Assembly: GCA_028689195.1 (NCBI GenBank)
Contig: JAQTWR010000126.1
Coordinates: 1 to 7,442 of the forward strand
Source of the DNA: Anaerolineales bacterium
GTDB taxonomy: Bacteria; Chloroflexota; Anaerolineae; Anaerolineales; Villigracilaceae
Length of the DNA: 7,442 nt
Reading direction: 5' to 3'
Below are positions 1-6,430 of this stretch, in pieces. The translations under genes were made by a program, and so were the position numbers. The stretch's first letter is position 1, and every line of letters begins with the position of its first letter. The notes under the pieces were generated by a model. It did no database searches. It saw only the letters and a program-made list of their open reading frames with translations, and had not been told where the DNA came from.

Positions 1-747
1 CACAGAGTCGCAACCCTCGATGTTTATAAATCCGTTTGTGAATTTGGAGAAGGTTCCGCCTTTGTAGGTGTCTTTTACCGTAACCGCCACCGACTTGAAA
101 ACGGCTTTCCCGGAATTGTATAAAAGAAGTTCCAGCCACCAATTTCCGCAGCCGTCTGTATTGGAGTAGCTCGCCCTGAAATCGGGAACGGGCAGCGGCG
201 TGACTGTAGCGGTCGCCGTAGGCGGAGGAGTCATTACGGGCACAAGCGAAGTCGCGCCCTCGACCGTCGCGTATTTTCCTGAAAGCCAGCAATATTCCGC
301 CCCGGGGTCGGGATTGCGGATGTACCAATACTGCCCCGTAGAATCAACCCCGTAAATCGGCGCGGATTTTCCGACCAGCAAAGCGCCCTCTATTTCATAT
401 ACTTTGCCCGGACCCGAACGACAATTTGTGTTCACAGAAACGCTGATTTCAGGGAGCGGAACGGTGGGCGTATCGGTTGCCGTTGGCGTAAAGGCAAGGG
501 TCGGCGTGACGGTTTCGGTGAAAACTGCCGCGAGCGTCTGCGGCTCGGATGTAAGCGTGGGCGTGAATGTGATCGTCGGCGTGGGCGTCCACGTCGGCGA
601 AACGTAATTTTGAGTCAACCCCGCGTTCACGGTTTGCGCTACGGCGGTGTTGAAAACGTCTTCGTTCATCGGTAACGCGGGAATGACGCAAGATACGGCA
701 AGCAGCGCCAGCGCGGCAACCATTAAATAAATTCGAGCATGAGACAT
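1..747 (-). CDS. SH3-domain lipoprotein with Thr/Pro-rich spacers (3' end beyond window)
   Basis: The frame read from an ATG at 747 stays open for 249 codons and leaves the window at position 1, so the C-terminus is missing. Residues 1-20 look like a lipoprotein signal peptide: Arg5, a hydrophobic stretch at 6-18, then L-A-V-S-C with Cys20 as the likely lipidated residue. Residues 50-97 are a low-complexity spacer rich in Thr-Pro (TPTPT, TPTL, TPTAT). Residues 101-164 resemble a bacterial SH3 (SH3b) domain with N-C-R-S-G-P-G at 108-114, QYWYI at 139-143 and YCWL at 152-155. Cys109 and Cys153 could form a disulfide. A second Thr/Pro spacer (173-188) leads into a Cys- and Trp-containing beta-rich domain starting DFRASY at 189. 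This layout is typical of envelope proteins of Anaerolineae, where SH3b domains often bind peptidoglycan or other wall material; the ligand here is unknown. The start is supported by GAGAG (754-758) six bases upstream. It begins 10 bases after the methyltransferase stop, so the two are probably cotranscribed. Confidence 0.85.
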   Translation of the reverse strand, partial: MSHARIYLMVAALALLAVSCVIPALPMNEDVFNTAVAQTVNAGLTQNYVSPTWTPTPTITFTPTLTSEPQTLAAVFTETVTPTLAFTPTATDTPTVPLPEISVSVNTNCRSGPGKVYEIEGALLVGKSAPIYGVDSTGQYWYIRNPDPGAEYCWLSGKYATVEGATSLVPVMTPPPTATATVTPLPVPDFRASYSNTDGCGNWWLELLLYNSGKAVFKSVAVTVKDTYKGGTFSKFTNGFINIEGCDSV

Positions 748-757
748 ATTTTTCTCT

Positions 758-1573
758 CTATATTCTCCAGACCAACCAGCCTTTGCTTATCCATTTTTTA
801 TGCAGGTCAATTTTATACCCTTTTTCTGCGAGACGCTCAACCGATGCGCCGAACCATTGTTTCAGCCCGAACGGTTTTACGCGGATGGTTTCCGCCGCGG
901 ATTTTTTCCACGCTTCAAAAAAATCGTAAATCGGTTCGCCCGCCACAACGCGATGAATATAATTCTTCGGGAGAATGGTTTGGAAATCTTCAATATTAAA
1001 CCCCAAACGGAAATTGGTGCTGAGCGCGAGCGCTTCGAACTTCCACATTTCTGATTCTTTTCTTGCGATATTCGCCGCCCACAATTGACCGAACGGCGTG
1101 GACGTCCCCTCGATCATTAATCCGCCTTCGAGGACGTATGGCGCAAGCGTTTCGTACGCGGGGGCGAAATCCTTTTCTTCATATTGACGCAGCACATTGA
1201 ACGCGCGAATTAACCTGACTTTTTCATTAGCTTTCAGCGGCAGGTTGAATCCGCCCAGACGAAAATGCGTGAGCGCGTCCGCGTAGGGCAGCGCGGCTTC
1301 GACCCGCTCCTTGTCAATTTCCACGCCGAGAATGGGCAGGTTCGGGTTGACGCGCCGAAATCGCGCCGCGCTTTCGAGCGTCGTGCGCGCGTCGAATCCG
1401 TAGCCAAGATCGACAAACAGCGAATCGGCGAACAAACCGTCGGCGCGCGAAAGCAGGGTCGGCTCATAGCGCAGGATGAAATTATCCACGCGGCGGAGTC
1501 TATTGGCGGCGGTCTTTCCGCGCGTGACAAGTCCGATTGGCTTTTTTGCAAAAGATGATGTAGCGCGCATCAT
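758..1573 (-). CDS. class I SAM-dependent methyltransferase-like protein, substrate unknown
   Basis: This 271-residue protein has the hallmarks of a Rossmann-fold methyltransferase. Glycine-rich motif I is FVDLGYG at 53-59, and an acidic residue ends strand 2 in LGVEID at 82-87 (Glu85 is the likely contact to the SAM ribose). Before motif I lies a basic segment, TRGKTAANRLRRVD (17-30). After it come RAFNVLRQYEE (123-133) and GGLMIEGTS (150-158). From memory, this combination matches a family of uncharacterised methylases also seen in Actinobacteria; their substrate is not established. No signal peptide is visible, so it should be cytoplasmic. The first two codons are both ATG (1573 and 1570). 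No Shine-Dalgarno precedes them, and a TATAAT box ends three bases before the first ATG, so translation may be leaderless from the second Met. A lipoprotein gene follows after 10 bases. The call as a methyltransferase-fold protein is secure; the exact reaction is not. Confidence 0.85.
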   Translation of the reverse strand: MMRATSSFAKKPIGLVTRGKTAANRLRRVDNFILRYEPTLLSRADGLFADSLFVDLGYGFDARTTLESAARFRRVNPNLPILGVEIDKERVEAALPYADALTHFRLGGFNLPLKANEKVRLIRAFNVLRQYEEKDFAPAYETLAPYVLEGGLMIEGTSTPFGQLWAANIARKESEMWKFEALALSTNFRLGFNIEDFQTILPKNYIHRVVAGEPIYDFFEAWKKSAAETIRVKPFGLKQWFGASVERLAEKGYKIDLHKKWISKGWLVWRI

Positions 1574-1576
1574 CGA

Positions 1577-1605
1577 ATTATAGCGTGCATCTTCATGCGT
1601 CGCGA
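1577..1605 (-). promoter_or_regulatory. promoter of the methyltransferase gene, leaderless type
   Basis: A perfect -10 hexamer TATAAT occupies 1582-1577 on the minus strand. Counting six bases after its last T puts +1 at 1570, exactly the A of the second in-frame ATG. At the -35 distance only weak matches exist (TCGCGA or TTCGCG at 17-18 bp), and this stretch overlaps the left direct repeat of the MITE-like element. The strong -10, weak -35 and absence of a Shine-Dalgarno fit leaderless promoters known from other bacteria. The start site is inferred. Confidence 0.55.
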
Positions 1606-1744
1606 AACGAAGGAGTGTCTAAAAGGATGGGCTTTTTTTAACGCGAAGGCGCAAAGACGCCAAGCCTCAAAGGTTTCTTTGCGTCTTCGAGTCTTCGTGA
1701 CTTTGTGTTTAGCCCACAAAGTTAGACACTCTCCGAAACGAAGG
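1603..1744. mobile_element. MITE-like palindromic element with flanking direct repeats
   Basis: An 11-bp direct repeat, CGAAACGAAGG, occurs at 1603-1613 and 1734-1744 and looks like a target-site duplication. One or two of its bases may belong to the element. Inside it, GAGTGTCTAA (1613-1622) is inverted as TTAGACACTC (1722-1731). The inverted symmetry continues inwards: TGGGCT on the left (1628-1633) pairs with AGCCCA on the right (1711-1716). Further in, a region beginning CGAAGGCGCAAAGACGC (1644-1660) faces a mirrored one reading GCGTCTTCGAGTCTTCG (1681-1697). The whole 120-bp core can therefore fold into one imperfect hairpin. It has no coding capacity, so it would need a transposase supplied elsewhere. 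The inner GCGCAAAGACGC-type sequence resembles repeats seen scattered through many bacterial genomes. The parent IS family was not identified. Confidence 0.7.
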
Positions 1745-1762
1745 CGCGATGTGTTTAATAAA

Positions 1763-1792
1763 AAAAGGACGACCTTTTCAAGTCGTCCTTTT
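1763..1792 (-). terminator. rho-independent terminator of rpoC
   Basis: A perfect 11-bp stem pairs AAAAGGACGAC (1763-1773) with GTCGTCCTTTT (1782-1792) around an 8-base loop. On the minus strand the hairpin is followed by a run of Ts continuing into TATTAAA. It begins six bases after the rpoC stop codon. The A-tract on the other side could give some termination on the plus strand, but no plus-strand gene needs it. Confidence 0.9.
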
Positions 1793-1798
1793 GAGTTA

Positions 1799-4700
1799 CT
1801 ACAGGTTCATGTCTGGGAGATTTGACCACTGCGTGGCGTTGTGCGCCGCCTCTGCATCTGCGAAGCGCCCGTGGATAAACCCTGTGCCGGCGGGGATGAG
1901 CTTGCCGATGATGACGTTCTCCTTCAAGCCGTAGAGCGGGTCGGTCGTAGAGCCGATTGCCGCGCTTGCCAACACCTTGATCGTGTGTTGGAAGGAAGAC
2001 GCCGAGAGGAACGAGTCGGTGCTGAGCGAAGCCTTCGTCACGCCGAGCAAAACTTCCTGCGTGCGCGCGGGCTGCTTGCCGTCTGCGATCAACGCCTCGT
2101 TTGTCTTGCGGATCTCAAGGCGGTCCACCGCGTCGCCGGGCAGGTACTTGGTATCGCCGGGGCGCGTGACCTGCACCTTGCTCAACATCTTGCGGATGAT
2201 GACTTCAAAGTGCTTGTCGTGGATGTTCTGACCCTGCGAGCGATAAACCTTCTGCACTTCGGTCATCAAATACATTTGGCAGGCGTCGCGTCCCTGAATT
2301 TTCAAAACGCGATGCGGGTTGAGCGAACCCTCTGTCAGCGGCTGCCCCGCCTCGACGTGCGCGTTATTTTTGACCAACACGCGCGAGGTGGTGGGAATAT
2401 CTATAATCACCTCTTCGCGCTGTTCGTAAGAGACGATGACCTTGTTTTCTTTCTGTTCCACCGCGACCCTGCCCGCGTGCTGCGCCACGATGGTGGCTTT
2501 ATCTTTCGTGGCGAGGACTTCGCCAATTTGCGCTTCGGCTTCGTCCTTGACGACGATATTCCAATCTTCGGGTATCGCGTACTCGTCGTGGATCATTTCC
2601 GCGTTTTGGATTCTTACTTCGCGCATGTCCGCGTATTTTTCAGATTGCTGGATGAAGATTGTTCCGCCAATCTCCGCGACTACGGCTTCGCCTTTCGGCA
2701 TTTTGCGCGCTTCGAAGATTTCTTCCACGCGCGGAAGACCCGTCGTGATGTCGGATGCGCCGCTGGAAGCGACGCCGCCCGTGTGGAAGGTGCGGAGCGT
2801 CAACTGCGTGCCGGGCTCGCCGATGGATTGCGCCGCAACGATGCCGACCGCCGCGCCGAGTTCAACCATTTCGCCGCGCGCGAGGTCAATGCCGTAGCAC
2901 TTGGAGCAAATTCCGTGACTGAGTTGGCAGGTCATCGGCGAACGGAATTTGACTTCCGTCACGCCCGCGTTCGCAATCTTGCGCGCCAAGTCGTGCGTCA
3001 TCACGTCGTTATATTCAGCCAGCACTTCGCCCGTATTCGGGTCGAGGATGCGCTCGGCGGCAAGACGGCTGTACATGCGGTTCATCATAGATTGACCCGC
3101 GACGTCGTCCGATTTGCGAATCCAGATGCCCTCGTGCGTGCCGCAGTCATGTTCGTTGATGATGATGTCTTGCGCGATGTCTACAAGACGACGGGTTAAG
3201 TAACCCGCGTCGGCGGTGCGGAGAGCCGTATCCGCGAGACCTTTACGCGCGCCGTGCGTCGAGATGAAGTATTCCTGCGCGGTGAGTCCTTCGCGGAAGT
3301 TGGAACGAATCGGCATGGGGATGATGCGTCCCGAAGGATCAGCCATCAAACCGCGCATACCCGCCAACTGAGAAATGGTCGAGAATCCGCCTTTGGTCGC
3401 GCCAGAGGTCGCCATGGTAGAAAGGTTGCCGTCGGGGTCCATGTGCTTCTTGACGGCGATACCCACTTTGTCGGTGGTGTCTTGCCAAATGCCGATTTCG
3501 CGTTCGTTCTTTTCCTGCTCGGTGAGCAGACCGCGGCGGAAGTCACGCTGCACTACTTCCACTTGTTTGAGCGCGTCTTCGATGATGGCTTTGCGTTCGG
3601 GCGGGATGGTAATATCCGCCACAGCCAGCGTAGAGCCGGATTTCATGGCGTATTCAAAGCCGATGGTTTTCACGCGGTCGGCGACGTCGGTGGTAACTTC
3701 CTGCCCGCAGAGTTCGTAAACTTCGGCGATGAGGTCTTTCACGCCGCCTTTGTCGAGTTTACTGTTTACGAATTGAACCTCGTCAGGCAAGACGCGGTTG
3801 AAGATGGCGCGTCCTACGGTCGTATTGAGGAGGCGTTTCTGCGCTTCGGGTAAACGGTCGCCGTTGTCGTCGTACCAGGTCTTTGCCAGCATTTTGATTT
3901 CGGTGTGAATTTCCACTTGATCAAGAGCGTACGCGAGTTCGACTTCGTCAATATCGGCAAAAGCGCGCCCGTCGCCTTTATGCTGGGCTTTCTTTTCCAT
4001 CGTCAGGTAATACACGCCCAGCACCATATCTTTAGACGGCGAAATGATCGGCTCGCCGTCGGCGGGTTTTAGCAGGTTCTTAGAAGCGAGCATTAATTCG
4101 CGCGCTTCGGCGACAGCCTTCTTGGAAAGCGGAACGTGGACAGCCATTTGGTCGCCGTCAAAGTCCGCGTTGAACGCGGTGGTGACCAGCGGATGCAGAT
4201 GAATCGCGGAGCCTTCCACGAGAATTGGCTCGAACGCCTGAATACCCAGGCGATGCAAAGTGGGCGCACGGTTGAGCATCACAGGGCGGTCGCCGATGAC
4301 GCTTTCGAGCGCTTCCCACACTTCGGGGCGGTTGCGCTCAATCAAACGACGCGCGCCTTTGACGTTGGCGGCGTAGTTGTTTTGTACAAGGCGCGCAATC
4401 ACAAACGGGCGGTATAGTTCAAGCGCCATGCTCTTGGGCAAACCGCATTGATTTAATTTCAATTTAGGACCGACCACGATCACCGAACGACCGGAGTAGT
4501 CCACGCGCTTGCCGAGCAAGTTGCGGCGGAAGCGACCCTTCTTGCCTTTGAGCATATCGCTCAAAGATTTCAGTTCGCGTCGTCCGCGGCGCGAAAGGGC
4601 TTTGCCGCGCTGCGAGTTATCAATCAAACTATCCACCGCTTCTTGCAACATGCGTTTCTCGTTGCGGATGATAACGTCCGGCGCGCCGAGTTCGAGCAGT

Positions 4701-6043
4701 CGCTTCAAGCGGTTGTTGCGGTTGATGACGCGGCGATATAAGTCGTTAAGGTCAGATGTGGCGAAACGTCCGCCGTCCAATTGCACCATCGGGCGCAAGT
4801 CGGGGGGGATGACGGGAAGGACGGAGAGAATCATCCATTGCGGACTGTTGCCCGAACGACGGAAAGCCTCCACCACTTTTAAGCGCGTGGTCGCCTTTTT
4901 GCGTTTCTGTTTGCTTTTGGTAGTGCGGACTTCGTGCCAGAGTTCTTCGGAAAGTTTGTCAAGATCGAGCCGTCCAAGAATATCGTAGAACGCCTCGGCG
5001 CCCATATCCGCGCGGAAGACTTGACCCCAGCGCTGCTTGAGCTCGCGATAGCGAATCTCGCTCAGGAAGGTGAAGGGGCGCAGTTCCAGCAATTCGTCGC
5101 GCAGCCGCGAAGAATTGTTGGAGGTCGTGGTGGTTTGACTTTCCAACTCGTTGCGCAAGGCTTCCATCTCTTGATCTGCCTGCGCTTTGATCGTCGCAAT
5201 CTGCGTCTTGAGTTCTTCGACCTCGCGCTGTTTTTTATCCTTCAATTCGTTTTCAAGCGATTCGATTTTCTTTTGAACGCTTTTTTGAATGTGAGTGATG
5301 TGCTTGCTGCTGATTTTATCGCCAGCCTCTACGATGGTCTCGTTTGCGAGTTCAAAGAGGATGGTCTTTTTCGCGGCTTCGCCCATTTGCTCTTGAAGTT
5401 GTTTTTCAAGACGCTGACCTTCTTTGATCACGGGTTCCATCTTTTCGGCGATGCCTTCGTCATAGCCCTGTTCGAGCGCGGCTAGTTTTTGCTTAATTTC
5501 GGCAGTGTTGCGATCGCGCGCGGTCTTGATCTCGGCGATGCGGGCATTAACGCCAGCCGCCTGTTCGCGTTCGGAAACGGAGATTTCATCTTCGAGACGC
5601 TGCAAGGCTTTTTTGCGCGCTTCTTCATCTACATACGACACGATATATTGCGCGAAATAAAGCACGCGGTCGAGATTGCGGCGCGAGATATCCAGCAGCA
5701 TTCCCAGTTGAGAGGGGATGCGGCGCGTATACCAAATATGCGCGACAGGCGTGGACAGCGCAATGTGCCCCATGCGTTCGCGGCGCACAGCAGAGCGCGT
5801 TACTTCCACTCCGCATTTATCGCAGGTGATGCCTTTGTAGCGCGGATTTTTGTATTTGCCGCAGTAGCATTGCCAATCACGGGTGGGTCCAAAAATGGCT
5901 TCGCAAAACAAGCCGTCTTTTTCAGGACGCAAGCGGCGATAGTTGATCGTTTCGGGTTTTAGCACCTCGCCGTAAGACCATGACAAAATGGTTTGCGGTG
6001 AGGCAAGGCTGATACGGAGCGCGGTCAGTCCCTTTGTTTCCAC
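1799..6043 (-). CDS. rpoC: DNA-directed RNA polymerase subunit beta'
   Basis: This is the 1,414-residue beta' subunit, which forms the catalytic clamp side of RNA polymerase with beta, alpha and sigma. The N-terminal zinc site is Cys59, 61, 74 and 77. The sigma-binding coiled coil begins with [13 protein letters not shown] near 438. The Mg-binding NADFDGD is at 625-631 (Asp627, 629, 631). The bridge-helix region reads [22 protein letters not shown]. The second zinc site is Cys967, 1039, 1046 and 1049, and the trigger-loop His is 1087 in LRTFHTGG. The C-terminus has the usual SFLSASSFQ and [14 protein letters not shown] motifs. Residues about 139-320 are a charged, helix-rich insertion absent from E. 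coli beta', which shifts the active site by about 167 residues. The large E. coli trigger-loop insertion appears to be missing. The GTG start at 6043 was chosen because a Shine-Dalgarno lies 7 bases upstream and conservation begins just after it; an upstream 35-codon extension looks non-coding. It ends with tandem stops TAG TAA. rpoB is not adjacent on the 5' side. Confidence 0.98.
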   Translation of the reverse strand: METKGLTALRISLASPQTILSWSYGEVLKPETINYRRLRPEKDGLFCEAIFGPTRDWQCYCGKYKNPRYKGITCDKCGVEVTRSAVRRERMGHIALSTPVAHIWYTRRIPSQLGMLLDISRRNLDRVLYFAQYIVSYVDEEARKKALQRLEDEISVSEREQAAGVNARIAEIKTARDRNTAEIKQKLAALEQGYDEGIAEKMEPVIKEGQRLEKQLQEQMGEAAKKTILFELANETIVEAGDKISSKHITHIQKSVQKKIESLENELKDKKQREVEELKTQIATIKAQADQEMEALRNELESQTTTTSNNSSRLRDELLELRPFTFLSEIRYRELKQRWGQVFRADMGAEAFYDILGRLDLDKLSEELWHEVRTTKSKQKRKKATTRLKVVEAFRRSGNSPQWMILSVLPVIPPDLRPMVQLDGGRFATSDLNDLYRRVINRNNRLKRLLELGAPDVIIRNEKRMLQEAVDSLIDNSQRGKALSRRGRRELKSLSDMLKGKKGRFRRNLLGKRVDYSGRSVIVVGPKLKLNQCGLPKSMALELYRPFVIARLVQNNYAANVKGARRLIERNRPEVWEALESVIGDRPVMLNRAPTLHRLGIQAFEPILVEGSAIHLHPLVTTAFNADFDGDQMAVHVPLSKKAVAEARELMLASKNLLKPADGEPIISPSKDMVLGVYYLTMEKKAQHKGDGRAFADIDEVELAYALDQVEIHTEIKMLAKTWYDDNGDRLPEAQKRLLNTTVGRAIFNRVLPDEVQFVNSKLDKGGVKDLIAEVYELCGQEVTTDVADRVKTIGFEYAMKSGSTLAVADITIPPERKAIIEDALKQVEVVQRDFRRGLLTEQEKNEREIGIWQDTTDKVGIAVKKHMDPDGNLSTMATSGATKGGFSTISQLAGMRGLMADPSGRIIPMPIRSNFREGLTAQEYFISTHGARKGLADTALRTADAGYLTRRLVDIAQDIIINEHDCGTHEGIWIRKSDDVAGQSMMNRMYSRLAAERILDPNTGEVLAEYNDVMTHDLARKIANAGVTEVKFRSPMTCQLSHGICSKCYGIDLARGEMVELGAAVGIVAAQSIGEPGTQLTLRTFHTGGVASSGASDITTGLPRVEEIFEARKMPKGEAVVAEIGGTIFIQQSEKYADMREVRIQNAEMIHDEYAIPEDWNIVVKDEAEAQIGEVLATKDKATIVAQHAGRVAVEQKENKVIVSYEQREEVIIDIPTTSRVLVKNNAHVEAGQPLTEGSLNPHRVLKIQGRDACQMYLMTEVQKVYRSQGQNIHDKHFEVIIRKMLSKVQVTRPGDTKYLPGDAVDRLEIRKTNEALIADGKQPARTQEVLLGVTKASLSTDSFLSASSFQHTIKVLASAAIGSTTDPLYGLKENVIIGKLIPAGTGFIHGRFADAEAAHNATQWSNLPDMNL

Positions 6044-6050
6044 TGGTACT

Positions 6051-6056
6051 CTCCTC
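6051..6056 (-). promoter_or_regulatory. rpoC: rpoC ribosome binding site
   Basis: The minus strand reads GAGGAG here, seven bases before the GTG at 6043. It decides the start: the possible upstream TTG start at 6148 has no comparable site, would lie inside a leader hairpin and would add 35 residues without family resemblance. Confidence 0.85.
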
Positions 6057-6078
6057 GAAAATAAAGTGCGTTCGTGTT

Positions 6079-6113
6079 TCTCTGGGTAGCGTATAGTCAG
6101 TTTACGCCAGAGA
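6079..6113 (-). promoter_or_regulatory. rpoC leader hairpin 2, close to the ribosome binding site
   Basis: TCTCTGG (6079-6085) pairs with CCAGAGA (6107-6113). An inner CGTA/TACG pairing (6090-6093 with 6103-6106) is separated from the outer stem by a 4-base bulge. It lies about 23 bases upstream of the Shine-Dalgarno. It is a plausible RNA stem in the 5' leader, but its role is unknown. Confidence 0.4.
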
Positions 6114-6179
6114 CAAACAAAGGCAAGCGCATGAGAGCATTTTCTCAAGCGCTTGCTGTGTGCATAACTTGGTTTTCAT
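6102..6179 (-). other. possible 25-codon leader ORF upstream of rpoC
   Basis: Starting at the ATG at 6179, about five bases after the predicted transcription start, 25 codons run to TAA at 6104-6102. The peptide reads MKTKLCTQQALEKMLSCACL followed by CLSLA, with four Cys and six Leu. The ORF spans leader hairpin 1 and ends inside hairpin 2, as an attenuation leader peptide would. There is no Shine-Dalgarno, and an ORF this short could easily be chance. Confidence 0.2.
6123..6156 (-). promoter_or_regulatory. rpoC leader hairpin 1, possible attenuator
   Basis: GCAAGCGC (6123-6130) pairs with GCGCTTGC (6149-6156). After one mismatch, five more pairs (TGAGA with TCTCA) continue the stem around a 6-base loop. 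On the minus strand the stem is followed by a U-rich stretch (CTTTGTTTGT), which gives a terminator-like shape inside the leader. The T-run is interrupted by Gs, so any termination would probably be partial. Attenuation is an inference. Confidence 0.4.
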
Positions 6180-6190
6180 CCAACACGTTG

Positions 6191-6219
6191 ATTATATGCC
6201 CCGCGCGGACGTGAGTCAA
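6191..6219 (-). promoter_or_regulatory. near-consensus sigma-A-type promoter of rpoC
   Basis: The minus strand has TTGACT (6219-6214), a 17-base spacer and a perfect TATAAT (6196-6191). This predicts a transcription start near 6184 and a leader of about 140 bases before the rpoC GTG. An A/T-rich stretch including AATATT lies upstream of the -35 box. The position, downstream of the previous gene's terminator, supports independent transcription of rpoC. Confidence 0.85.
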
Positions 6220-6295
6220 GGAAAACCGAGATTGAATATTCGCCGTTGCCGCAAAAGCCGCGCGAACAAAGTTTTTTCAAGAGAGTAAAACAGGT

Positions 6296-6340
6296 AAAAA
6301 TAGAGCCAACAGGGATATGATCCTCGTTGGCTCTATTTTT
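6296..6340 (-). terminator. terminator of the surface-protein gene, probably bidirectional
   Basis: A perfect 15-bp inverted repeat pairs AAAAATAGAGCCAAC (6296-6310) with GTTGGCTCTATTTTT (6326-6340) around a 15-base loop. It lies 38 bases past the stop codon of the gene at 6379 and ends in a T-tract on both strands. It separates that gene from the rpoC promoter. The interval between them (about 6220-6295) holds nothing recognisable. Confidence 0.88.
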
Positions 6341-6373
6341 GCTATTTATAGAGTTTATCTATATTTATGTGCG

Positions 6374-6430
6374 GCAGGTTATGGAATGTACATTCCTCCA
6401 TCGCCTAATCCGTATTGTTCTATAACCTGC
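6374..6430. repeat. nested inverted repeats across the stop codon of the surface-protein gene
   Basis: GCAGGTTAT (6374-6382) is inverted as ATAACCTGC (6422-6430), and a 14-bp perfect palindrome, GGAATGTACATTCC, sits at 6383-6396 just inside the left arm. The stop codon (6379-6381) lies within the left arm. The structure may fold at the mRNA 3' end upstream of the terminator or may be a protein-binding site. There is no further evidence of function. Confidence 0.4.

Noticed and set aside
404..691. Short frames opposite or out of phase with the lipoprotein, one showing a repetitive Val-Gly-Val pattern
   Set aside because: The repetition is the complement or frame-shifted reading of the Thr-Pro spacer in the true frame, which has a signal peptide, an SH3b domain and a ribosome binding site.
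1613..1733. The palindromic element read as a CRISPR repeat, tRNA or riboswitch
   Set aside because: There is a single unit with no spacer array, no cloverleaf and no known aptamer core. The flanking direct repeats fit an insertion better.
1595..1825. A plus-strand open frame of 76 codons across the MITE and rpoC terminator
   Set aside because: It reads through inverted repeats and a terminator hairpin and has no recognisable protein features.
1841..3199. A 452-codon plus-strand open frame and several others (3254-3853, 4509-4988, 4934-5485, 5489-5962) opposite rpoC
   Set aside because: They are antisense to highly conserved beta' motifs, have skewed His/Arg/Val-rich composition and no family resemblance or ribosome binding sites. 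They are a by-product of GC-rich codon use.
6044..6148. A 35-residue N-terminal extension of beta' from a start at 6148
   Set aside because: It overlaps leader hairpins, has no Shine-Dalgarno and does not resemble beta' N-termini. The GTG at 6043 has GAGGAG at ideal spacing.
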